Notes under the pieces: model-generated
The model's database searches: none
What the model was told of the DNA's origin: nothing
What the model saw: the letters and a program-made list of their open reading frames with translations, nothing else
Position numbers and translations under genes: made by a program
Source: Verrucomicrobiota bacterium
GTDB lineage: Bacteria; Verrucomicrobiota; Verrucomicrobiia; Chthoniobacterales; UBA10450
Direction: 5' to 3'
DNA length: 6,826 nt
Assembly (NCBI GenBank): GCA_003219925.1
Contig: QHQU01000081.1
Coordinates: 1 to 6,826, forward strand
Shown here: one piece after another, positions 1 to 6,220 of the stretch
How the letters are laid out: each line of letters starts with the position of its first letter
How positions within the stretch are numbered: position 1 is the stretch's first letter

Positions 1-928
1 TAATCGGTGACGGCGGTCCGAACTTAGTAGGTGTTGCGCTCGGGGTAGGCGTCGGAGTGGGAGTAGGTGTCGGTGTGCCGAAAGGGGGTGTTGGATTTGG
101 AGACGGCGCCGGAGTCGGCGCTGGAGATTGAGCGGCGTTGCTTTCAGCTGATACTGCGACGTCGACTGTATTGGGATCAGCCAGGACAACGTTTGTCCCG
201 CCTCCGTAGATCACCAAATTCGTTTCAATCAATTGGCCGGAATTTTTCTGCTCGTTTTGCCTTGTCCTTTCAAAGGCAATTAATGTTTCGCTTCCGAGCG
301 GACCGAACCCGGTAATTAAGAGGGAGCTCTGCGTGATTTTCTGAATATCGACATCAACTGGCTCCGGAATCATCTTCGAATCCAGCCGCATGATGATCAT
401 TTGCCCGGCCTTCACCAGGGTCGACTCCCCCAGCCGCCCGGGTAAATAAAGCCGCGCGGTTCCTTCTAACACGATAAACTTGTAATAGGAATTCTTGTTC
501 TTCTTCGTTAATGCATGTGTCTCCACCATCACGGTGGTTCCGGTGATCGCAGCAGTCACCGCCGACGAACTGATTTTTGCTCCGCCCGCTCCTTTCGGAA
601 CGCGTAGCAGCATCGCTCCATCCTGCAGGTTTAGATTGCGAGTACCTTCGGCGAAACTGAAGAGCGTGTTGGCCCCTAGTCGGGCCAGAGTTTGATCGCT
701 GAACTTTAACTCGCTGCGTGAATCGACCCCGGTGCGCACTGCTGTCCCCTCTCGCACTTCATCGCTGACCGAGGCTGGTCGCGCCGCCGCACCGGTTGGC
801 AGTAGCTTGACATCCTTTACCACCTGAGTGACCTGCGCCTCCTTCAACTGCGCGGCAGGTACGCTCACGGCGGAGCCGAGAATTACACTCAGGAAAGAGA
901 CAATCCGAATCGCGACACGCGGGCTCAT
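1..928 (-). CDS. FecR-domain protein with Pro/Thr-rich tail, 3'-truncated by window edge
   Basis: The frame is open from the ATG at 928 to base 2 without a stop (309 codons seen), and the gene continues past the left edge. Residues 3-26 look like a signal peptide (VAIRIVSFLSVILGSAVSVPAA, here split as VAIRIVSFLSV plus ILGSAVSVPAA), so the protein is probably exported. A FecR-type beta-rich domain follows: VREGTAVRTG (58-67), LKFSDQTLARLG (74-85), LQDGAMLLRVPKG (101-113), AAITGTTVMVE (126-136), and the closing FIVLEGTARL and VKAGQMIIM (151-180). After residue 265 the chain becomes a Pro/Thr/Ser linker with a PT dipeptide run. In classical systems FecR is a sigma-regulator at the membrane. Here no sigma factor or TonB receptor is nearby, and such stand-alone FecR proteins in this type of bacterium have no settled role. 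It starts 22 nt after the barrel gene, so the two are probably co-transcribed. I see no good Shine-Dalgarno. Family call firm, function unknown. Confidence 0.85.
   Translation of the reverse strand, partial: MSPRVAIRIVSFLSVILGSAVSVPAAQLKEAQVTQVVKDVKLLPTGAAARPASVSDEVREGTAVRTGVDSRSELKFSDQTLARLGANTLFSFAEGTRNLNLQDGAMLLRVPKGAGGAKISSSAVTAAITGTTVMVETHALTKKNKNSYYKFIVLEGTARLYLPGRLGESTLVKAGQMIIMRLDSKMIPEPVDVDIQKITQSSLLITGFGPLGSETLIAFERTRQNEQKNSGQLIETNLVIYGGGTNVVLADPNTVDVAVSAESNAAQSPAPTPAPSPNPTPPFGTPTPTPTPTPTPSATPTKFGPPSPI
42..76 (-). repeat. Imperfect hexamer repeat coding the PT run
   Basis: On the plus strand the bases follow a GGNGTN rhythm for about six units. On the minus strand this codes alternating Pro and Thr in the tail of the FecR-domain protein (residues about 285-296). 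Such tracts change copy number easily; the linker probably tolerates this as an extended spacer. Confidence 0.6.
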
Positions 929-950
929 TCGGGTGGATATAGTGCCATTG

Positions 951-1928
951 TTAGAATTTAAATGTCAAAGCCAATGAGCCACCCAGATTAACAACGGAAT
1001 AATCAAAAACGCTGTGGTTCGACTGGTTCCAGGCAGCAGTACTAACCGCGCTCAAAGTCAGCCACTCACGGAACCGATAATTGGCGGTGAGGGAAAGTAG
1101 CTCGCTCACGTCATTTCGACTGCCCTCGTAGTATTCCTTAAATAACACCTGTCCAACCGCGTCCACCGAAAACGAGCGGCTGAACTGTACATGATAAACC
1201 CCATACACCTGGAAATCGCTTCGCTGCGGTCCACTCGGATCAGCCGCAAAACTGACATTGGCTAGCGCGCCCAGGTTCAATTGCATTGCCCGTCCGAAAG
1301 GAAAAGGGATGTCTGCGCTCGCGACAATGGAGTGATTAGCGAAGAACTGGTCCCAATCGTCCGTCGTCAATCGATTGTAATCGTAAAATAACCGCAAGGT
1401 CAGGTTATGATAGTTTGGCAAATAATATACCACTCCGGCAATGGCATCGAAGCTGGTGAAATTAAACGAGCCAAGTCTGTTGTAGTAGAACAATTGCTGA
1501 GAGGCGACGAATTCACCATAAAGCGTCTTCGTCAGCCTTGGTTGGTAGGCAAAAACAAACGACGGCGCCAGAACGCCATCACTCACCTCGCCTGTTCGCA
1601 CCAGCGCCACATTCGAAGTCCAGTAGTAAGGCAACGCAGCCGAAAAGGTAAACGGCTTATATTCCTCCTGCCGTTTCAAGATAGCCTGCACTCCGAGATC
1701 GGCGTCATTGGCGCTGGGGGCGGCGTAACCAAAAGCGTTGGAGTTCTGGCTTATCGGTTCACCTGGAACAATGCTCGGTTCCGAGCGAAAAAGCTGCGAA
1801 CGATCAACCGCCTGCGAGGTCTGGTCCGTTTGCCCCACCGCTCGGCCGCAGCAGAGCGTCCCCGTCATGAGACACAATACGATTGTGAGGTTGCGGCGGG
1901 TCATTGGCAGACGACAACGAATCTCCAT
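951..1928 (-). CDS. Outer-membrane beta-barrel protein, unknown substrate
   Basis: The product is 325 residues and not a family I can name. An N-terminal signal peptide is visible (hydrophobic NLTIVLCLMTGTLCC at 13-27, possible cleavage near AVG-Q at 30-33). Residues about 34-90 are polar and probably periplasmic or linker. From residue 92 to the end there are alternating amphipathic strands rich in Tyr, Phe and Trp (for example FTFSAALPYYW, LRLFYDYNRL, FQVYGVYHVQF). The chain ends in LALTFKF, a C-terminal Phe typical of proteins handed to the BAM machinery. ATG 1928 and ATG 1904 (residue 9, MTRRN) are both possible starts; neither has a well-spaced Shine-Dalgarno, and the shorter form gives a cleaner signal peptide. 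The 162 nt upstream (1929-2090) hold no gene and no convincing promoter. The following FecR-domain gene begins 22 nt later, suggesting a two-gene envelope unit. Whether the barrel is a pore, a structural protein or a receptor cannot be told. Confidence 0.8.
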   Translation of the reverse strand: MEIRCRLPMTRRNLTIVLCLMTGTLCCGRAVGQTDQTSQAVDRSQLFRSEPSIVPGEPISQNSNAFGYAAPSANDADLGVQAILKRQEEYKPFTFSAALPYYWTSNVALVRTGEVSDGVLAPSFVFAYQPRLTKTLYGEFVASQQLFYYNRLGSFNFTSFDAIAGVVYYLPNYHNLTLRLFYDYNRLTTDDWDQFFANHSIVASADIPFPFGRAMQLNLGALANVSFAADPSGPQRSDFQVYGVYHVQFSRSFSVDAVGQVLFKEYYEGSRNDVSELLSLTANYRFREWLTLSAVSTAAWNQSNHSVFDYSVVNLGGSLALTFKF

Positions 1929-2090
1929 TTGTGAATAACTTTGTTTCCCTCGTCAAGTGAATTGCAGGAAAAAGGGGCGACCTCTTATCCTCGTCAGACC
2001 TTATCTTACGCTGTGTGTGATGGCTTGTTTGTGGATGACGAATCTGAACCGGTCACTTGTCTCGGGGGCGGGCGAAACCAACGCGGACCG

Positions 2091-3251
2091 TTATAGCCCC
2101 AGCAAGCTGCGCTGCCACGGCACGAGTAGCTGTTCCGCTCGCGCGCGATCTGCCGCAATGGCATCGATCGTCGCCCGCGGCGCGATAAACGACGGCTCGA
2201 TTTTCAATTCACCGGCGGCTTGATCACGTCGTTTGCGCATCGCCTCCGCCGCGCGTTCCATCTCACGCGTAGGCCGATCCGCGTGCCGTTTTCGGGTTTC
2301 CGGCCAGTCTTCTTCCTTCAAAGCAAGCGCGGCGTTTATTATTGCCTGAAAATCGCGCGCGCGCCGCTCCGAAAAATGACGGAATTGCGGCGTTTCGCCT
2401 TTGGAAACAGCGCGCGCGGTCTCGATCAATTGATCATTCCTCAAAACATGAAAAGAAGGCCGATCAAATCGTTCCGCCTCGCGATCGCGCCAATGCCACA
2501 AGGCGCGCAATATTGCCGCTTCCCGTCCGCGAATCAGTCCGGAACCGCGAACTCGCCACGCCTCTTCCGCGTCGCGCTCACGGTCGATCGCCGCCGAGAC
2601 AATAGCGCGCTCACAGGATTGCTGAAACCATCCAAATCGGCCGCACTCGATTAGTTGAATCTCAAGTTTCTCGGCTAGCGGCAACAAATAATGAGTGTCG
2701 TTGCGCGCATACTCTTCCATTTTCGGCGAAAGCGGGCGCAAAGCCCAGTTGGCTTTCTGCGAACCCTTGGCCAGCTGGATGCTGAAGTATTTCTCCGCCA
2801 ACGCGGCATAACTAAACCCCCGCAGGCCAAGTAATCGTGCGGCAATGACGGTGTCGAACAAATGGGCCGGCTGGAAATGGAGCGCTCGCCGCAACAACCG
2901 CAGATCATAATCCGCGCCGTGCAGCACAATTTCCTTTCGTGCAAGTGCATTGGCCAGCGGCGCCAGATCGCTTCCCGCCAGTGGATCAACCAGAAAATCG
3001 CCCTCGGGCAAACTCACCTGTAACAAACAGAGTTTTTCCCGATAACAATGCAGACTATCAGCTTCGGTATCGACGGCGACGCGGGCATTGCGTTCAATAA
3101 GAGGTAGCAACTCGATAAGCCCCGCTGCGTTCGAGATTAGGCCTCCAGCTAATGACGAATGACGAATGGTCCGAACCGGACTGGCGTTAAATGCCGAAGG
3201 AATGACGAAATCCGAATTACGCGTAGAATTTTGCGACGCTCTCTTTGTCAT
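2091..3251 (-). CDS. rnd: Ribonuclease D-like 3'-5' exoribonuclease (DEDDy, HRDC)
   Basis: RNase D trims the 3' ends of tRNA precursors and other stable RNAs in the cytoplasm. The DEDDy exonuclease core is complete: Exo I VDTEAD with D61 and E63, Exo II HGADYDLRLL with D116, and Exo III YARNDTHYLLPL with Y181 and D185. An HRDC-like nucleic-acid-binding domain covers about 241-310, followed by a basic C-terminal segment. At 386 residues the length is close to the E. coli enzyme (about 375). The catalytic fold should begin near residue 38 (LISNAAGLIELLP), so the first 34 or so residues are extra; they are coded by a repeat cluster. ATG 3251 is the only in-frame ATG before the catalytic core, and the next usable codon is TTG at 3110. 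A GGAGG at 3146-3142 sits where a native start would be expected but has no start codon after it. The gene follows rho by 46 nt. The enzyme call is secure, the start is not. Confidence 0.93.
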   Translation of the reverse strand: MTKRASQNSTRNSDFVIPSAFNASPVRTIRHSSLAGGLISNAAGLIELLPLIERNARVAVDTEADSLHCYREKLCLLQVSLPEGDFLVDPLAGSDLAPLANALARKEIVLHGADYDLRLLRRALHFQPAHLFDTVIAARLLGLRGFSYAALAEKYFSIQLAKGSQKANWALRPLSPKMEEYARNDTHYLLPLAEKLEIQLIECGRFGWFQQSCERAIVSAAIDRERDAEEAWRVRGSGLIRGREAAILRALWHWRDREAERFDRPSFHVLRNDQLIETARAVSKGETPQFRHFSERRARDFQAIINAALALKEEDWPETRKRHADRPTREMERAAEAMRKRRDQAAGELKIEPSFIAPRATIDAIAADRARAEQLLVPWQRSLLGL

Positions 3252-3292
3252 TTGAGCATTCGGGCTTCCTTCGTCATTCCTGCTTCGTCATT
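3151..3292. repeat. AATGACGAA dispersed-repeat cluster across the rho-rnd junction
   Basis: AATGACGAA occurs at 3151-3159, 3158-3166 and 3201-3209. Its reverse complement occurs at 3270-3278 and 3284-3292, just after the rho stop. AGGAATGACGAA at 3198-3209 pairs perfectly with 3270-3281 (12 bp, 60-bp loop). A degenerate copy lies around 2035-2043, upstream of the barrel gene. The cluster fills the rho-rnd gap and codes for the start of the rnd frame. I recall similar tracts between genes in soil Verrucomicrobiota, but this is memory, not a search. Confidence 0.75.
3248..3271 (-). promoter_or_regulatory. Ribosome site with three-codon leader overlapping the rnd ATG
   Basis: Read on the minus strand, AAGGA at 3271-3267 is followed after 7 nt by ATG CTC AAA TGA (3259-3248). 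That TGA overlaps the ATG of rnd at 3251 as ATGA. The spacing is ideal for the mini-frame and long (15 nt) for rnd itself, so rnd translation might depend on ribosomes restarting after the leader. The purine tract belongs to the repeat cluster. This could be chance. Confidence 0.3.
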
Positions 3293-3297
3293 CTTCC

Positions 3298-4815
3298 TTA
3301 TCGCAATCCCGCCAGCAGCAGTTCGGCATTCGTTTTTGTCGCCTGCAAATTCGAGATCAGAGTCTCCATCGCCTCGATCGGTGGGAGCGCGGCCATTTTT
3401 TTGCGCAGCACTTGCACCCGTTCCCATTCGTCCGGGTGATAGAGCAGATCTTCGCGCCTGGTCGCCGTTTGGAGCGGTTGAATCGCGGGATACAGCCGTT
3501 TCTCCACCAACGCACGATCGAGATGCAACTCCATGTTCCCTGTTCCTTTAAATTCTTCGAAAATCACTTCGTCCATTCGGCTTCCGGTTTCAATCAAGGC
3601 GGTTGCTAAAATCGTCAGGCTCCCCCCTTCTTCGACATTCCGCGCCGCGCCGAAAAACCTCTTCGGTTTCATTAGCGCTTTCGATTCCACTCCGCCCGAC
3701 ATGATCCGGCCGCGGTTCGGCTGCAAGTTGTTATAGCCACGCGCCAGTCGAGTAATGGAATCGAGCAGAACGACCACATCCTTTTTCAATTCCACCAATC
3801 GTTTCGCTCGTTCCAGCACCAGCTCAGCGACCTGGATGTGCCGATAAACATTCTCGTCAAAGGTCGAACTGTAAATCTGACAATCGACTTCGCGCTCCAG
3901 GTCGGTCACTTCCTCGGGACGTTCGTCGACCAGCAAAATAATGAGCTCGATCTGCGGATGATTTACCCGGATTGCTTTTGCAATTTCCTTCAACAAAATC
4001 GTTTTGCCCACTCGCGGCGGCGATACAATCAGGCCGCGCTGCCCACGCCCGAGCGGCGCCAGCAAATCGACCGCCCGCGCGCTCAATGATTTCGTTTTGT
4101 CGTTCTCCAGCATGATCCGGCCCTCGGGGTATTGCGGCGTCAGCTTTTCGAAATCGGTTTTTTCGCTCCACTCTGACAGCGGGGCGCCTTCGACGGTGCT
4201 GATCTCGTCGAGAACGAGGGATTTCTCACGTTCGCGCGGAAGGCGCAATTTTCCTCCCACGCGTTGTCCGCCACGCAGCCAAAATTTTTGCAACGTCGCT
4301 CGAGGCACTGCTGCGTCTTCAGGCACCGGCAAAAAATTAAGTTCCGGCCAGCGGAGAAAGGCGAATGAGTCCCCCGGTTGATCGATGAATCCTTCAGCCG
4401 TGACGGTTGAACCGCTGCCCAATGCCGCGCGCACTACATCAAGAATGTGATAGTGCCGCGTCCGTCCTGGATTCAGAAAAACGCCGAACTTTTTCCCGAG
4501 TTCGGCCAATTCTTCAGGCGACATTTTATGCAATGCATTCAAGTCAATAGACGCAGGGGCATCTGGAGCCATAACCGGCGCTGCAGCAGCAGCCATTGGC
4601 CGCGGCTCTGTAGTGGCAGCCGTGTCGGCTGCAGCGTCCCCACTAGCAGGCGTCACGCCTGCCTCTACAGGAGACGGCGGCGGCTCTTTGTTCCCTTTAT
4701 CTGTGGGCTTCCCCTTCCGCTCACCTGCCGTGGCCGCTGTGTCGGGTGCAACATCCTGGCTCACAGGTGTCAGGCCCGCCTCTACCGGAGAGGCATCCCC
4801 TATTCCCCTGTCCAT
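3298..4815 (-). CDS. rho: Transcription termination factor Rho, extended N-terminus
   Basis: Rho is a hexameric RNA-dependent ATPase/helicase that ends transcription of untranslated RNA. Domains in order: Rho N-terminal helical region about 89-112 (LHKMSPEELAELGKKFG); cold-shock-like RNA-binding domain about 140-192 with GDSFAFLR at 148-155; ATPase core with Walker A PPRVGKT (266-272), DERPEE (297-302), Walker B VVVLLDS (347-353) and the secondary RNA site GVESKALMKPKRFFGAARN (375-393). Residues that contact bicyclomycin in E. coli Rho appear conserved. The product has 505 residues against 419 in E. coli; most of the excess is an 88-residue Ala/Pro/Thr-rich leader containing two repeat-coded segments (10-31 and 49-70). 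ATG 4815 is preferred because GGGGA lies 5 nt upstream, and the frame overlaps the end of coaE by 16 nt. ATG 4596 (residue 74) is the alternative and would put the repeats between genes. rnd follows 46 nt later. Confidence 0.97.
   Translation of the reverse strand: MDRGIGDASPVEAGLTPVSQDVAPDTAATAGERKGKPTDKGNKEPPPSPVEAGVTPASGDAAADTAATTEPRPMAAAAAPVMAPDAPASIDLNALHKMSPEELAELGKKFGVFLNPGRTRHYHILDVVRAALGSGSTVTAEGFIDQPGDSFAFLRWPELNFLPVPEDAAVPRATLQKFWLRGGQRVGGKLRLPREREKSLVLDEISTVEGAPLSEWSEKTDFEKLTPQYPEGRIMLENDKTKSLSARAVDLLAPLGRGQRGLIVSPPRVGKTILLKEIAKAIRVNHPQIELIILLVDERPEEVTDLEREVDCQIYSSTFDENVYRHIQVAELVLERAKRLVELKKDVVVLLDSITRLARGYNNLQPNRGRIMSGGVESKALMKPKRFFGAARNVEEGGSLTILATALIETGSRMDEVIFEEFKGTGNMELHLDRALVEKRLYPAIQPLQTATRREDLLYHPDEWERVQVLRKKMAALPPIEAMETLISNLQATKTNAELLLAGLR
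4608..4670 (-). repeat. 63-bp palindromic element, copy 1, inside rho
   Basis: Two short hairpins with three-base loops lie in this unit: GCAGCCG-TGT-CGGCTGC (4616-4632) and GCAGGCG-TCA-CGCCTGC (4646-4662), separated by 13 bases. The ends, CTGTAGTGGCAG and CTGCCTCTACAG, are inverted repeats matching at 11 of 12 positions. In the rho frame it codes residues 49-70. It is the better preserved of the two copies. Confidence 0.85.
4725..4787 (-). repeat. 63-bp palindromic element, copy 2, inside rho
   Basis: This unit aligns to the copy at 4608-4670 over its full 63 bases without gaps (47 identical, by hand count). Similarity continues for about four bases (GAGA) past the 4787 end. Its hairpins are worn (for example ACAGGTG-TCA-GGCCCGC), so it looks older or under less DNA-level constraint. 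It codes residues 10-31 of Rho in the same phase as the other copy, both giving PVEAG and DTAAT motifs. Confidence 0.8.
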
Positions 4816-5399
4816 AAGTTCCCCAAAAACCGCGCCTGCTCCAGAAGGAGGCCCTGCGGCCCATTATTCCAAACTACGTGATCAGCCCGTTTCATTTTTT
4901 CCGCCAGCGGTATCTGCGCCGCAATGATTGCGGCCGCGGAATCCCAATCAAGTCCCATGCGTTTCATCAGGCGCTCCATTTGGACCTCCTCCGAGCACGC
5001 CACCACCACCACCCGATCGCAAAGCTTTTCTCCACCTGTCTCGTAAAGAAGTGGAATGTCGGCAAAAAAATATTCATTCGATTGGCGATGCTTTGCCGCT
5101 TCGCGGCTCCAGTGCTGACGAATTGGCGGATGAAGAATTTCTTCGAGCTCGCGCCGCTTCTCCGGCGCCTGGAAAACCATCGCGCGAAGTGCGCTTCGAT
5201 TCAACTGCCCATTTGCATCAAAAACGCCATTGCCAAATTTCTCACGAATTTGGGCGAGCACGGTTTGGTCATGGTGTGTGAGCTGGCGCGCCATGGCGTC
5301 GGCATCGAAAAACTTCGCGTCCGGCAATAGTTCACGCAGGCAATTTACAAAAGTCGATTTGCCGGTAGAAATTCCGCCGGTGATCCCGATCGCTGGCAT
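4800..5399 (-). CDS. coaE: Dephospho-CoA kinase
   Basis: CoaE phosphorylates the 3'-hydroxyl of dephospho-CoA with ATP, the last step of coenzyme A synthesis in the cytoplasm. With the ATG at 5399 the product has 199 residues, the usual length. Visible motifs are the P-loop GITGGISTGKST (5-16), FDADAMARQL (31-40) with the acidic pair D32/D34, HPPIRQ (90-95), ADIPLLYETG (113-122) and the C-terminal AAQIPLAEKMKRADHVVWNNG region (160-180, written here as AAQIPLAEK and ADHVVWNNG). The frame stays open upstream to an ATG at 5474, but the added 25 residues are coded by a palindromic repeat and have no place before the P-loop, so 5399 is preferred. No clear Shine-Dalgarno precedes it. It ends in TAG inside the start of rho (16-nt overlap), implying co-transcription and probably translational coupling. 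Confidence 0.96.
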   Translation of the reverse strand: MPAIGITGGISTGKSTFVNCLRELLPDAKFFDADAMARQLTHHDQTVLAQIREKFGNGVFDANGQLNRSALRAMVFQAPEKRRELEEILHPPIRQHWSREAAKHRQSNEYFFADIPLLYETGGEKLCDRVVVVACSEEVQMERLMKRMGLDWDSAAAIIAAQIPLAEKMKRADHVVWNNGPQGLLLEQARFLGNLWTGE

Positions 5400-5412
5400 G
5401 GCAGAAAAGTAG

Positions 5413-5458
5413 CACAGACAGCTTGTCTGTGGGGCAAACGGGCATCGTGCCCGTTTGC
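5413..5458. repeat. Double palindrome with three-base loops upstream of coaE
   Basis: CACAGACA-GCT-TGTCTGTG (5413-5431) is followed two bases later by an 11-bp-arm palindrome (5434-5444 with 5448-5458, loop TCG). The layout resembles the units inside rho, but the sequence is different. It lies 14 nt before the likely coaE ATG, so as RNA it would form two hairpins in the coaE leader. It lacks a T-run in either direction, so it is not a typical intrinsic terminator. Confidence 0.8.
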
Positions 5459-5556
5459 TTGTTCCGATCAGCACAAAGATAGCGCGATTGTTTGTATCGT
5501 TTAAGCAATCTGTGGGTCACACAAGTCGCTCTCATAACGAGGCCGCGCCGGAGCAC

Positions 5557-5775
5557 TTATGCTGCAGAACGCAACGTGCGTTTTGTACGTCGTTCAGGAC
5601 TGGCCTTTTGCGCTGTTCGCTGGCGCATTGCCGCGCATCTGTTTTCTAGCTCGGCGATCTGGAGAGCGAGCAGCGCAACGCCTATCCCGGAGATTGGAGT
5701 CGTACGACGCAACTCTGCCAGCCCTGTTTCCAAGGCGACCTTACTCTTGGGGATAATGCAGTCTCTCGTTTTCAC
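5557..5775 (-). CDS. Doubtful small protein, 72 residues, unrecognised
   Basis: The frame starts at a GTG and an in-frame TAA lies four codons upstream. It has no Shine-Dalgarno. The middle (ALLALQIAELENRCAAMRQR, about 34-53) has hydrophobic spacing that fits a short coiled coil, and the end is strongly basic (ERRTKRTLR). I recognise no family. Longer overlapping frames exist on the opposite strand, so this may be chance or a remnant of a larger decayed gene. Confidence 0.2.
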   Translation of the reverse strand: MKTRDCIIPKSKVALETGLAELRRTTPISGIGVALLALQIAELENRCAAMRQRTAQKASPERRTKRTLRSAA

Positions 5776-5814
5776 AGTTTGAAGTTAAACTACCGAGATC
5801 TTTAGCGTAAGACA

Positions 5815-5833
5815 TGCCACGTGCCAATTGGCA
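5815..5833. promoter_or_regulatory. Possible operator: TGCCA/TGGCA half-sites
   Basis: TGCCAATTGGCA (5822-5833) is a perfect 12-bp palindrome, and a further TGCCA (5815-5819) precedes it at a 7-base step in direct orientation. CACGTG overlaps the first pair. The form is that of a dimeric regulator site. No gene starts close by on either strand (the doubtful frame begins at 5775), so a working role is unproven. Confidence 0.25.
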
Positions 5834-5935
5834 GGCTATGGCTACTTCGTCTATTTATTGTTAGTATAGCGCGACATAACTTCACACTTCTCGTCGCCCT
5901 AACGAGATCAAGACGACTGGTCTTCGACAAGAGCA

Positions 5936-6220
5936 TTACCGATCACCATCACACCGCGCCGGCTCTACTCCACTTTCACCCAGGAGCGATTGGGGTTGAA
6001 AGCCGATCCGAGTAAACGACAGCGTGAGGTCATAGACCCAACGCTCCCTGATCTGGTTAACGCCGCCATCGGAAGCCGTTCTCACGCTTTGATCGATCGC
6101 CGTGAAATTGCCGGGCGGCAAAGTCGTGAGAATCGCCGCCTCGCGCCCATTCGGCGGAGCCAGACCAGTAAGGAATAAATTTCCTGCGCCGTCGAAGGCT
6201 AGATCGGACTGGAAAGTCAT
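5936..6220 (-). pseudogene. Decayed fragment of a repeat-type surface protein
   Basis: The frame opens at ATG 6220 and stops at 5938-5936 (94 codons), too short for the proteins it resembles. Residues 7-16 (LAFDGAGNLF) look like an NHL/SBBP-type beta-propeller blade. Residues 18-42 (LTGLAPPNGREAAILTTLPP then GNFTAI) and VYDL at 62-65 look like a separate C-terminal beta domain common in verrucomicrobial secreted proteins, where a short Gly-rich stretch normally links TAI to VYDL. Joining these two pieces directly, with an altered linker (DQSVRTASDGG) and an unrelated tail after 66, fits a deletion-scarred remnant and not a working gene. No Shine-Dalgarno is seen. The family links are from memory of typical motifs. 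Confidence 0.45.

Noticed and set aside
1407..1934. Plus-strand 175-codon frame antisense to the barrel gene
   Set aside because: No ribosome site or family motif. It mirrors the minus-strand barrel coding sequence, whose signal peptide, strands and terminal Phe are convincing.
1929..1948. TTGACG as a -35 box for the barrel gene
   Set aside because: A -10 box at normal spacing would overlap the start codon and no TATAAT-like sequence is there.
1966..1990. Possible terminator between rnd and the barrel gene
   Set aside because: The candidate stem has several mismatches and the T-run is interrupted, so I would not call it.
2220..2654. Plus-strand 144-codon frame opposite rnd
   Set aside because: It is antisense to well-supported RNase D sequence and shows no recognisable domain.
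3151..3292. Repeated AATGACGAA taken as a CRISPR-like array
   Set aside because: Units are 9 bp, irregularly spaced, in both orientations, and overlap a coding frame; no cas gene is present.
4447..4927. Plus-strand frames opposite rho and coaE with Cys/Arg-rich translations
   Set aside because: Their composition reflects the GC-rich palindromic units and the Ala/Pro leader of Rho read backwards; no motif supports them.
5640..5700. GCTC...GAGC stem suggesting a tRNA
   Set aside because: No T-loop GTTCRA, anticodon arm or acceptor pairing could be fitted around it.
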